Shown piece by piece: positions 7,743-13,900 of a stretch of 42,860 nt of DNA. The translations under genes and the position numbers were made by a program. The notes under the pieces were generated by a model. It was given only the letters and a program-made list of their open reading frames with translations. It made no database searches and was not told the DNA's origin. Positions within the stretch are counted from its first letter, which is position 1. Each line of letters opens with the position of its first letter. Source of the DNA: a virus. The stretch spans positions 1 to 42,860 of the IMG/VR virus record IMGVR_UViG_3300045996_000661; one strand, written 5' to 3'.

Positions 7743-7770
7743 GGTGAGCGAAGTGGAATTGAACCACTGG
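7743..7770 (-). pseudogene. tRNA 3'-half fragment
   Basis: Directly after the CCA of element 2, the minus strand carries a perfect T-arm, AGTGG-TTCAATT-CCACT, followed by TCGCTCACC, which looks like the 3' strand of an acceptor stem. I could not find a matching 5' strand (TGAGCGA) within a plausible distance, so this appears to be a 3' half without a 5' half, perhaps left by recombination between tRNA genes. Confidence 0.4.
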
Positions 7771-7878
7771 TGCTACGACAGGATTTGAACCTGTATCCTA
7801 ACTGGTGCTAACAACTGCGCTTCTCCAGTACGGGCTGCTTTACCCGAGGACTCTACCAATGTCCTCTCGAACGTAGCA
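7771..7878 (-). tRNA. tRNA-like element 2 (108 nt, enlarged)
   Basis: The minus strand gives a perfect acceptor stem TGCTACG/CGTAGCA, a perfect T-arm ACAGG-TTCAAAT-CCTGT abutting it, and an encoded CCA. The base before the 5' end is G and the base after the 3' strand is C, reminiscent of the tRNA-His G-1:C73 pair. A D-arm-like GGAC-ATTGGTAGA-GTCC is present. A possible anticodon arm AGTTG-TTAGCAC-CAGTT has two G-U pairs. About 31 extra nucleotides, including a GGG...CCC hairpin, separate the D-arm from it. The acceptor identity and any decoding function are uncertain. Confidence 0.5.
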
Positions 7879-7886
7879 CTTAGATT

Positions 7887-8201
7887 TTAAAACGGGAGGT
7901 CGTCAAGATGGGAACCCCCAAGCTTGCCGCTCTCAACTCCAGGCTTAACCTCTTCAGAGTTACCTGCTCCTTGGGATGCAAAGATTTTGCAGTTACCCAA
8001 GATAGGCCCCTTAGTAGATTTGTCCTTTTTGTAAATCTCGGTAGGTACATCTTGTACTATCATACCGTTGTTACCGTAACCATCTTGCTCATCATTCTGA
8101 AGAACAGTAAAGTTAAGGTAATCTCCTTTTTCACCAGCGAAAATCCACTCCTTAATTACTTCTCGGACGTTGATTTTACACTTGATAATTCTGTCTGCCA
8201 T
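7887..8201 (-). CDS. Possible separate SSB product from internal start
   Basis: The ATG at 8201 opens the SSB half in the same frame as the KTSC-SSB gene. The bases before it (an A-run, then TCAACACAAAAG) resemble the leaders before other starts in this phage, such as CACAAAAAATCTCACAA. The 104-residue product would be a normal-size compact SSB with the DDLPF tip. Whether both forms exist cannot be decided from sequence. Confidence 0.4.
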   Translation of the reverse strand: MADRIIKCKINVREVIKEWIFAGEKGDYLNFTVLQNDEQDGYGNNGMIVQDVPTEIYKKDKSTKGPILGNCKIFASQGAGNSEEVKPGVESGKLGGSHLDDLPF

Positions 8202-8432
8202 CTTTTGTGTTGATTTTTTTAGTGAGAAATTTGGTTTTATCATGTGTAGATAGAATCTACCAAATGAACGTGCTATTGTAAACTCTTCAAAGTACGAAGG
8301 AGGAACTCTCTCGTACGTCAACTTGTCAACAAAGTATTTTCTAAAATGTATCGTAAGCTCAAGTGTCTTCTCGTCATATTCTATTTCAGATATGAGAGAA
8401 GAGTCAGTTTCTTGTAGCTCCATGTGAAACAT
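7887..8432 (-). CDS. KTSC domain fused to single-stranded-DNA-binding protein
   Basis: Residues about 17-70 (LTIHFRKYF, then YERVPPSYFEEFTIARSFGRFYLHMI) match the small KTSC domain. Residues 78-181 look like a phage SSB: ADRIIKCKINVREVIKEW, a basic/aromatic middle, a glycine-rich linker, and the acidic tip DDLPF that recruits replication partners. The two parts are in one frame with no stop. The join is a translated A-rich stretch resembling a Bacteroidota leader, followed by ATG (residue 78). So a separate SSB of 104 residues may also be made. The fused protein could start at M1 or at M4. Neighbouring exonuclease and annealing-protein genes fit a role in replication and recombination. Confidence 0.75.
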   Translation of the reverse strand: MFHMELQETDSSLISEIEYDEKTLELTIHFRKYFVDKLTYERVPPSYFEEFTIARSFGRFYLHMIKPNFSLKKSTQKMADRIIKCKINVREVIKEWIFAGEKGDYLNFTVLQNDEQDGYGNNGMIVQDVPTEIYKKDKSTKGPILGNCKIFASQGAGNSEEVKPGVESGKLGGSHLDDLPF

Positions 8433-8466
8433 AAAGATAACGATTTTTTTGTTAATAAAATGTTAA
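8426..8466 (-). promoter_or_regulatory. Promoter of the KTSC-SSB gene, near-leaderless
   Basis: The minus strand has TATGTTTC (8433-8426) as a -7 element, with TTAAC boxes (plus-strand GTTAA) starting at 8451 and 8462, again 11 bp apart. The ATG of codon 4 follows the -7 element by only two bases, so the transcript would have almost no leader, or translation begins at an in-frame downstream codon. Confidence 0.45.
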
Positions 8467-8495
8467 GTGGAAAACTTGTGGAAAACTATATTTGC

Positions 8496-8563
8496 TGCGT
8501 AGGCAGGAGTCGAACCTGCACCTGTAACTATCCCTAGCCAGTGCGCCTTTACACTACTACGCA
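8496..8563 (-). tRNA. tRNA-like element 3 (68 nt, six-base anticodon loop)
   Basis: The minus strand folds as a compact cloverleaf: acceptor TGCGTAG/CTACGCA (perfect), D-arm GTGT-AAAGGC-GCAC, anticodon stem TGGCT/AGTTA with two G-U pairs, five-base variable region CAGGT, and T-arm GCAGG-TTCGACT-CCTGC (perfect). The anticodon loop is only six bases (AGGGAT) and lacks the usual U33; base 26 is missing. No anticodon can be assigned in the normal way. CCA is not encoded. It may be a degenerate tRNA or a mimic. Confidence 0.55.
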
Positions 8564-8582
8564 AACCATTGTAGCAAATTTA

Positions 8583-8834
8583 CTATGCCTCTTCCTCCTC
8601 TTCTTCATCATCTTCTTCCTCAACTTCGGCTTCCTCTTCTTGGAGGGTAACCAGGTAGATAGAGCCAATCTTCAGCGATGCAAGCTCTTCCTCGTTTGTT
8701 ACAACGATTTGAGTCTGACCGTAGGCTGGTCTACCGGAAGTGGCGATAGTATTCTTTTCGTGAGGAGCATTCTCCGCAACGAAATTAGCGACATTTTTGC
8801 TAATCGCTGACAGCTTCATTCGTACTGATAGCAT
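8583..8834 (-). CDS. Hypothetical protein with polyglutamate tail, 83 residues
   Basis: No family recognised. The N-terminal 60 residues look like a small alpha/beta domain; the last 17 are almost all glutamate and aspartate (EEEDDEEEEEEA). Very acidic tails on small phage proteins can mimic DNA or bind basic host proteins; there is no direct sign of which. ATG at 8834; an in-frame ATG five codons later (MKLSAISK) is an alternative start. Confidence 0.65.
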   Translation of the reverse strand: MLSVRMKLSAISKNVANFVAENAPHEKNTIATSGRPAYGQTQIVVTNEEELASLKIGSIYLVTLQEEEAEVEEEDDEEEEEEA

Positions 8835-8868
8835 ATATAATAACCTTGGCTTACCGATACCAAGCGGT

Positions 8869-9159
8869 TTACTCGTCGTCTCCGTCTATGAAATCCATGA
8901 ACGAAGATGTAATTCTTGAGAATGCAAGACTTTCTGCAGTAATCCTTGCAATTCCTTCAACGAATACAAGAGGAACTTGTCCACATACGTGAGTATGCAG
9001 ACCGCACTGGTCTTCTTCCTCATCCTCATTATGGGTCATGCAGAAGAGTGCAAATTTGATTTTCTTTTTGTGGAGAATATCTACTACTTCATCCATAGCA
9101 TCTTTAACCTCCTGCTCGTGGGCTGTTAAAGGACTTTCATTTTTGTTTACGATACTCAT
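8869..9159 (-). CDS. Hypothetical acidic protein, 96 residues
   Basis: I placed the start at the ATG at 9159 (MSIVNKNESPL); the longer frame runs into the methyltransferase gene. The middle carries a cysteine/histidine-containing stretch, CMTHNEDEEEDQCGLHTHVCGQ (a possible metal site: C, H, C, H, H, C), and the C-terminus ends FIDGDDE. No family recognised. It follows the methyltransferase by 19 bp and so is probably in the same transcript. Confidence 0.6.
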   Translation of the reverse strand: MSIVNKNESPLTAHEQEVKDAMDEVVDILHKKKIKFALFCMTHNEDEEEDQCGLHTHVCGQVPLVFVEGIARITAESLAFSRITSSFMDFIDGDDE

Positions 9160-9178
9160 TGTGTGGGAGTTTATAGTT

Positions 9179-10000
9179 TTAGAATAAGAGACGTCCTTTG
9201 CTTGAAGAATTTTCGTATGCAGTAAGACCACTCTGGAAGTACGATTTTTCCCTATCTATAATAGTGAGATTTACGTTATTCTTGTGAGCAGCAACTGCAT
9301 GACTGAAGCTTCCTCCGTGGGTATCGAGAACCCTCTGTCCTCTGTCAACAAAGTTGAGGTGAAGGTAGTCGTAGAGGTAAACTGGTTTTTGTGTAGGATG
9401 CCTACGCTCTTTCTCTTCATCAGCTGAAGATGCGTTGCGAGGTCTTCGGATAATGACAGCATTCTTGTCAAACGTAGTTAGGGCTAATTCGCCAGCGGCA
9501 AAAGACATCTTGTCATTCTGCTTATCCCAAACGATAAAGCATCTTCCAGCCATAACTCCTTTAACGAACTCAACTGACTGTATTTTTGTCCTGTCCAGAA
9601 CAGTAAGGTCTTTAACGTGTTTATAGCTACCATCCTTGAATTCAACTTTGTATCCATCAGTAAAACTATCTGTGAAGTAGTTTCCTCCCCAAATAATTAA
9701 ATTGCGGCATACATAGTTTAACAGATGCCAGTATTCCAGTTCTGGTACTGAAGCATCCCATTCTCCCATTTCGTAGTTCCTTGGCTTAGAATCTTTGGTA
9801 GCACCGAGATTCATATTACCTACCGAGATACCGTAAGGAGGGTCTACTATCCCTACGTGAAAGTAGCCTTTCATCATTTCTTCCTTCATGTATCTTAGCA
9901 GAGCCATGTTGTCGCCATGAATAAAAGTAACTGGTTTTTTTTGGATTACCTGCTCGACTCCTTGAATGGATTGTAATTTGAGAGCTAGTTCTTCGTTCAT
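9179..10000 (-). CDS. DNA methyltransferase, N6-adenine/N4-cytosine type
   Basis: A 273-residue enzyme with catalytic DPPY at residues 53-56, NLIIWGGNYF at 100-109, FIVWDKQN, HPTQKP at 201-206, and then VLDTHGGS as motif I. The order IV, then X, then I is that of beta-class amino-methyltransferases of the N6_N4_Mtase family. Motif I is altered from the usual DPFxGSG, so the cofactor site is unusual but probably functional. Residues about 114-148 form an extra strand-turn-strand stretch not usual at that place. No restriction partner lies nearby, so it is likely an orphan that protects phage DNA. Confidence 0.88.
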   Translation of the reverse strand: MNEELALKLQSIQGVEQVIQKKPVTFIHGDNMALLRYMKEEMMKGYFHVGIVDPPYGISVGNMNLGATKDSKPRNYEMGEWDASVPELEYWHLLNYVCRNLIIWGGNYFTDSFTDGYKVEFKDGSYKHVKDLTVLDRTKIQSVEFVKGVMAGRCFIVWDKQNDKMSFAAGELALTTFDKNAVIIRRPRNASSADEEKERRHPTQKPVYLYDYLHLNFVDRGQRVLDTHGGSFSHAVAAHKNNVNLTIIDREKSYFQSGLTAYENSSSKGRLLF

Positions 10001-10043
10001 ATAAGCGTTTAATTAAGTTTCGTTCTTTTAAATACATAGGACT

Positions 10044-10133
10044 CTATTCTTGCCAGCCCTTGATTAGGGGCTTGATTAAGATTGCGGCTACGATTAACCA
10101 AGCGCAGCCAGTCAATACAAATAGTGTTTGCAT
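10044..10133 (-). CDS. Possible single-span membrane peptide, 29 residues
   Basis: The only frame of note in the 143-bp gap encodes MQTLFVLTGCAWLIVAAILI followed by KPLIKGWQE: one hydrophobic span with a positively charged, cytoplasm-type end. No family can be assigned at this size. The frame ends well before the methyltransferase start. Confidence 0.4.
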   Translation of the reverse strand: MQTLFVLTGCAWLIVAAILIKPLIKGWQE

Positions 10134-10143
10134 AGTAGTAGAT

Positions 10144-10371
10144 TTACCGTTGATACTTATCGAGAATCTTCTCGAATTCCTTTACAGCAGTCCTGGGCTT
10201 GAACGAGCCGCTGTTAACATCAGAAACAAACTTCTCTATGATAGGCACTGCTTCGGAACCAAGCTCTATTAGACGCTCATCCTCTTCGGTAGCGTCTTGA
10301 GACATTACTGCCAGTATCCTGTCATTGTCTTCCGCATCAAAGATGATGCCATTGCGAATCTTGAGTTTCAT
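10144..10371 (-). CDS. Hypothetical protein, 75 residues
   Basis: No family recognised. The N-terminus (MKLKIRNGIIFDAED) is strand-like; the rest is helical with acidic clusters (ATEEDERLIELG), ending EKILDKYQR. Lies 19 bp after the exonuclease gene and probably shares its transcript. Confidence 0.6.
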   Translation of the reverse strand: MKLKIRNGIIFDAEDNDRILAVMSQDATEEDERLIELGSEAVPIIEKFVSDVNSGSFKPRTAVKEFEKILDKYQR

Positions 10372-10390
10372 ACTTTATTGATTTTTGATT

Positions 10391-11272
10391 TTAAGCTGCC
10401 TCAGTGTCTTCCTCTTCGTCTTCGACAACTGAACTATATTGATTAAAGTTATTTAAATAGCCTCTACATTCCATTACGCGCTTCTCTATTCTTGCAATCC
10501 TCTCTTCTGACCTGCCAACTTCAAACGTGCGTATTCTTTCGTTCAAAGGAATATCATCATAGATGTGATTCCTGCGAAGCTCTTTGCAAGCTTCCTCGTA
10601 ATCCTCCTTGCTTCCAACGAAGTCGTAAAGCAATCTCTTTTCCTCCATTGCAATAAGATGCTCTGGAGTATTAAGAAGAACATAAACCAGCTTTCCCTTC
10701 TGCTTGTTCCATAGCCACATATAGCCATCAAGCTGCCAGTGGTACAGAGGCTTTATAGGTCTTGATGCAACTCGGTTATACTGGAAGATTGACCAGTTAA
10801 CCTTTGTATCAATAGCGAAAGTCTCATCTTCGAAGTCCATTTCTCCTTCTATGATTCCGTTGTTCTTCCGTTCAGTATTCTTCTTGTGGAAGGTATTTGT
10901 AAGCATAGAATATGCTGTAATTGCATCCTCCTCCATGAGTAATCCCTTCTCCAGATATTTGCTCTTTATATCTTCAATCCTGTTATACTTGGTAACAGTA
11001 TAAATGTCAGACAGATGAGTTTTACAGCTGTCGCTCAACATAGGAATATCTTTCTTCAATTCCAAGTCCTTGATTTTTTGCGTTAGCTTATCGCAATCGT
11101 CTTCAAGCTTGGCGTAGGTCTTTGTTGCAGTATTCATTGTCTGCATCTGCAAAATCTTCTTTGACCTTGACTCCTTTGCTTCGTTATACCTTTGGAGATA
11201 AGATTTCTCTTTAGGGTCTGTCATTATGTAACCTAAAGATGAGCACCTGAAAGTGAATTTACTGAAGTCCAT
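10391..11272 (-). CDS. YqaJ/lambda-exonuclease-type nuclease (PD-(D/E)XK)
   Basis: The 293-residue product carries GLLMEEDAITAYS, then GEMDFEDETFAIDTKVNW (the D...TK core of a PD-(D/E)XK site), then YHWQLDGYMWLW, the glutamine helix typical of YqaJ/RecB-like exonucleases. Residues about 25-75 form a coiled coil. Such enzymes resect 5' DNA ends to feed a single-strand annealing protein. The candidate annealing gene lies two genes away and SSB is nearby, matching the exonuclease-annealase-SSB sets of phage recombination. The C-terminus is very acidic (VVEDEEEDTEAA). Confidence 0.78.
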   Translation of the reverse strand: MDFSKFTFRCSSLGYIMTDPKEKSYLQRYNEAKESRSKKILQMQTMNTATKTYAKLEDDCDKLTQKIKDLELKKDIPMLSDSCKTHLSDIYTVTKYNRIEDIKSKYLEKGLLMEEDAITAYSMLTNTFHKKNTERKNNGIIEGEMDFEDETFAIDTKVNWSIFQYNRVASRPIKPLYHWQLDGYMWLWNKQKGKLVYVLLNTPEHLIAMEEKRLLYDFVGSKEDYEEACKELRRNHIYDDIPLNERIRTFEVGRSEERIARIEKRVMECRGYLNNFNQYSSVVEDEEEDTEAA

Positions 11273-11310
11273 TTTTTGTTAGTTTTATTTTGTGAATAGG
11301 ATTTCTTCTA

Positions 11311-11344
11311 CTGCCAAATCCCATCCTAAGATGGGAAATAGCAG
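11311..11344 (-). other. Hairpin between operon segments
   Basis: CTGC/GCAG and CCCATC/GATGGG arms form a two-part stem with a CTAA loop. No T-run follows on the minus strand, so termination is doubtful; an mRNA-processing or stability role is possible. It lies 21 bp after the stop of the 39-residue gene. Confidence 0.4.
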
Positions 11345-11364
11345 TCGTTGCAAGGATAATGAGG

Positions 11365-11484
11365 TTAGTCTTCTCCTTCTTTGTCTTCTTCGACGATTTC
11401 ATTTACATAGTCCAGCACGTCTTCTAACTGGTCTTCTGTCAACTTGTCGAGCTTCTCGAGGAGCTCTTTCTTTACTGATGCCAT
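11365..11484 (-). CDS. Small helical protein, 39 residues (DUF2281-like)
   Basis: The frame encodes KKELLEKLDKLTEDQLEDVLDYVNEI followed by an acidic end (shown here in two parts: residues 5-14 and 15-30). The pattern resembles DUF2281-type antitoxin-like helices, but the size is too small for certainty. It lies 11 bp after the annealing-protein gene. Confidence 0.5.
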   Translation of the reverse strand: MASVKKELLEKLDKLTEDQLEDVLDYVNEIVEEDKEGED

Positions 11485-11495
11485 ATATAAGTGGT

Positions 11496-12428
11496 TTACT
11501 CTTTAGCAGACAGCTCAGTCCATTTGGCGTCATAAGCAAGTTTGGATTCTGGCGTATTGCAATCTTTTAGTAATTTCTTTAATGTGTCCTGAGTTTTGCA
11601 GGAGTTTATTAGTAGGATTATTCTCTCTGCACTCTTATCTCCTACAACAGGAGGAGCTGGCGTTCCCCTTAATGTAGGTCTGAACACAGTTTCTACTGTT
11701 TGTTCTCCTTCGGCTATTGCCTTCTCGAGACCGATTAGAACAATAATCTCTTCTTCCTTGATATGCGAGATAGTTTCCTTTCCAACGGCACGAGCTATCT
11801 CTTCATCAGTTAGTTTATGTGAAGCATAGTTCTGCTTTATTGTTTCAATAAGCAGAGTCCTTCTGGCTACCAGTTTATTTATATCACTAAGGTCTCCAAC
11901 AAAGTTTTGCTTGGCTGCATTGTAAACCTTGTCTACCAAGTCCATACCAATACAATTAAAGATTGCATTTCTTAATGCTATCGCATTTCCTGCATTAGCA
12001 GTAATGGTACACATATCTTCAGAATACCTTCCAGATGAGCCAACGATTGACTTCTTTATCTGAGTCCTTACTGCATAGTTAGTTTCAAGGTCAAAACATA
12101 CAGCTTCGCAGGTAACGTGTGTAGCATCAAAGCCAACAACTCTATTCTCTACCCTCATGTTACCCATCTGCTGAGCCATTATCTTGGCAAGGTTTACGCT
12201 TGGTCCTACTATAGTTTTACCGCCTTTCTTTAAAGTGTAGAACATCTTCTCTGAAATGGATTTGTCCATAGTAACAAAGGTAATACACTTCTCGATTGCA
12301 CGCTTAAGGTCTCTTGGATATTGCTTTGCTGTCGCAATCTGCATATCAATAATAGCCTTATCCTGCTGGTAGACCTGTAGTCCATTCAGACCTACTTCTT
12401 CTGTTTCGATATATTCAAAGTCAGCCAT
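11496..12428 (-). CDS. Candidate single-strand annealing protein (RecT-like role)
   Basis: A 310-residue protein with conserved-looking blocks: CITFVTMDKSISEKMFYTL, GPSVNLAKIMAQQMGNMR, then VTCEAVCFDLETNYAV, and ITANAGNAIALRNAIFNCIG. The last block (ALRNA-type helix) occurs in phage proteins found beside YqaJ exonucleases. No P-loop is visible, so it is not a Sak4/RecA type. The call rests on gene order (exonuclease, SSB, methyltransferase) and these blocks rather than a firm family match; another DNA-binding replication role is possible. The C-terminal 90 residues look like a separate helical domain. Confidence 0.55.
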   Translation of the reverse strand: MADFEYIETEEVGLNGLQVYQQDKAIIDMQIATAKQYPRDLKRAIEKCITFVTMDKSISEKMFYTLKKGGKTIVGPSVNLAKIMAQQMGNMRVENRVVGFDATHVTCEAVCFDLETNYAVRTQIKKSIVGSSGRYSEDMCTITANAGNAIALRNAIFNCIGMDLVDKVYNAAKQNFVGDLSDINKLVARRTLLIETIKQNYASHKLTDEEIARAVGKETISHIKEEEIIVLIGLEKAIAEGEQTVETVFRPTLRGTPAPPVVGDKSAERIILLINSCKTQDTLKKLLKDCNTPESKLAYDAKWTELSAKE

Positions 12429-12459
12429 AATCTAAATTTTAGTTCTCTCAGCTAAAAGA

Positions 12460-12481
12460 CCACTGCTAAGAATAGCAGTGG
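12460..12481 (-). terminator. Intrinsic terminator
   Basis: CCACTGCT and AGCAGTGG form a perfect 8-bp stem with a six-base loop; on the minus strand TCTTTT follows. It ends the short transcript of the 61-residue gene, 31 bp before the annealing-protein start, so that gene needs read-through or its own promoter. Confidence 0.75.
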
Positions 12482-12511
12482 TTCCAATTAACCCTAAATC
12501 CAAATCCTACT

Positions 12512-12697
12512 CTAGCGAGCAAGGTGTTCAAAATTATATGCTTTGCGAAGCCTTTTCTTTAGATTCCTAATCATCCCTTGCAACGAGTAATAGGTTTTAG
12601 AGTACTTCCCATTTTCATCAGCTCTTTCCTGCGATAACCTATATTCTAAACAATGAATCTGGTTCTGGATTGAGCTTGCTTTCTGAGAATGATACAT
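12512..12697 (-). CDS. Small basic protein, 61 residues
   Basis: No family recognised. The product is helical and strongly basic (NLKKRLRKAYNFEHLAR), so nucleic-acid binding is plausible. It is a single-gene unit: a strong promoter with TATATTTG lies 24 bp upstream of its ATG, and a terminator follows the stop. The leader CACAAAAAATCTACGAAA is a variant of the one shared with other genes. Such a unit suggests an early regulator or host-directed protein. Confidence 0.65.
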   Translation of the reverse strand: MYHSQKASSIQNQIHCLEYRLSQERADENGKYSKTYYSLQGMIRNLKKRLRKAYNFEHLAR

Positions 12698-12720
12698 TTT
12701 CGTAGATTTTTTGTGAAGTA

Positions 12721-12777
12721 CAAATATACGAAACGATATGTTAAAACAATGTTAATATAAAGTTAATGATATGTTAA
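12721..12777 (-). promoter_or_regulatory. Promoter with four TTAAC boxes in 11-bp register
   Basis: The minus strand carries the -7 element TATATTTG (12728-12721). Upstream, TTAAC boxes (plus-strand GTTAA) start at 12740, 12751, 12762 and 12773, exactly 11 bp apart, putting them on one face of the helix. The lowest box lies between -33 and -7. The next gene stop upstream is at 12822. Confidence 0.65.
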
Positions 12778-12821
12778 AACGTATCCTATATACTATATGC
12801 TCCTGCGCGTGCGCGGGTATA

Positions 12822-13331
12822 TTATATATCCAAATAGCTTGTGCCAAAGATGAATTCTTTCTTACGATGTTTTTCAAGTAGAACCCTCCAGTTAAACGGA
12901 GACTTTTCAAAGTGAGGATAATCTTTAAACGAAGCTCCCCATTTCCAGCCATACTTTGTAAATATCATTACTACTTCCATCCAATCACAAATCTTATCTT
13001 TGTCCAGGTCTGCTGCCCTATCCCATATTATTTCTTCTTTGGTTATCTTACCGTCTTCGTTCTTGTCGTACAACAGGCAAAAGTCTACAGCTAATCCATA
13101 GTTATGATAGGATTGACCTCCTCTTGCATTTGTTACCTTAAGACCAGCTGTTGTTCTGCCCTGTGCAAACATTCTGTTTTGCTCTTCGAAGCTCCTGAAG
13201 ACCTGAACGAACCTGACTCCCACATTCCTTCCTTCGAATGCCTTGCAGATTTCATCATAGATTTTTTTTAACTCCTCAAAAAGAGAAGGATGAATATCCC
13301 TGATTCTTGCTTCTGTTACTGAGTCTCTCAT
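12822..13331 (-). CDS. Endolysin, M15 peptidase with embedded EF-hand pair
   Basis: A 169-residue VanY/L-alanyl-D-glutamate-type M15 peptidase. QVFRSFEEQNRMFAQGRT, then H76 and D83 (SYHNYGLAVDF), and H140 (YPHFEK) give the zinc site. Between them residues 89-100 are a canonical EF-hand loop (D, N, D, G, I, T, E at the expected places), and 108-119 form a second, weaker one. The phage T5 endolysin of this family is known to be calcium-controlled, so calcium activation is likely here. No signal peptide, so release needs the holin. ATGA overlap with the spanin gene; last gene of the lysis block. Confidence 0.88.
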   Translation of the reverse strand: MRDSVTEARIRDIHPSLFEELKKIYDEICKAFEGRNVGVRFVQVFRSFEEQNRMFAQGRTTAGLKVTNARGGQSYHNYGLAVDFCLLYDKNEDGKITKEEIIWDRAADLDKDKICDWMEVVMIFTKYGWKWGASFKDYPHFEKSPFNWRVLLEKHRKKEFIFGTSYLDI

Positions 13332-13900
13332 TTTTTTAATGCTTTATAAATTAATAATATAGCCAATAAGAGTAAACAAATAAGTACAAAGCTTACCGTC
13401 CTCCAGGTCTTAACCTTTCCTTCGGTTTTACGAGTAGTAGTCTCTGCCTTTATCCTGAGTTCCCTTTCGGCATTTATCTGTCTCTTGTCTGTAACAGTAT
13501 AGGTAGTTGTAGTTAAATAACTCTTGCACTCCTTTTTACCGTTATAGTATCCCTGCCAATAACAAGCATCGCATACATCTTTAGAATGCTCTTTTATACT
13601 TTTGCAGGTATCTCGGTACTTGATATTCTCTACATAAATCAAAGAATCGTATCTCACTTTTTGGACTTTTCCTTCAGATTCGTAGTAGCCGAAGCTGTCT
13701 GAATATACCTCTACGATAACAGTTTTTGTAACTGTATCTAACGGAAAAATCTTAAAGCATACCTTCGCAAGGTTTGCGCTGTCTTTTTGGGACTGAGGGT
13801 CTCTTCCAGTAATCTTTGTATAAGGATTACAACCAGAGAAGAGAAAGATTAAGCCGACTAAAATTAATAGTCGGCTTAAGAATTTGTTTTCTAAATTCAT
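13328..13900 (-). CDS. u-spanin: lipoprotein with C-terminal membrane anchor
   Basis: Residues 1-24 form a lipoprotein signal with lipobox FSGC (C24 lipidated). The periplasmic part contains several cysteines (near 99, 110, 113 and 126), and residues about 168-187 form a C-terminal transmembrane helix followed by KALKK. One lipid anchor in the outer membrane plus one span in the inner membrane is the plan of unimolecular spanins such as T1 gp11, which disrupt the outer membrane at the last step of lysis. Its place between holin candidate and endolysin, with 4-bp overlaps on both sides, supports this. Confidence 0.8.
   Translation of the reverse strand: MNLENKFLSRLLILVGLIFLFSGCNPYTKITGRDPQSQKDSANLAKVCFKIFPLDTVTKTVIVEVYSDSFGYYESEGKVQKVRYDSLIYVENIKYRDTCKSIKEHSKDVCDACYWQGYYNGKKECKSYLTTTTYTVTDKRQINAERELRIKAETTTRKTEGKVKTWRTVSFVLICLLLLAILLIYKALKK
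13849..13879 (-). promoter_or_regulatory. 12-bp hairpin inside the spanin signal-peptide codons
   Basis: TTAAGCCGACTA and TAGTCGGCTTAA form a perfect 12-bp stem with a seven-base loop, covering codons 8-17 of the spanin. Such a stable hairpin just after a start codon could slow translation. It lacks a T-run and is unlikely to be a terminator. Confidence 0.5.

Noticed and set aside
9160-9231. N-terminal extension of the 96-residue protein
   Set aside because: It would overlap the methyltransferase C-terminus; the ATG at 9159 lies in the gap.
12752-12952. 66-codon minus-strand frame over the endolysin end
   Set aside because: Shadow of the endolysin gene; the M15 zinc ligands fix the real frame.
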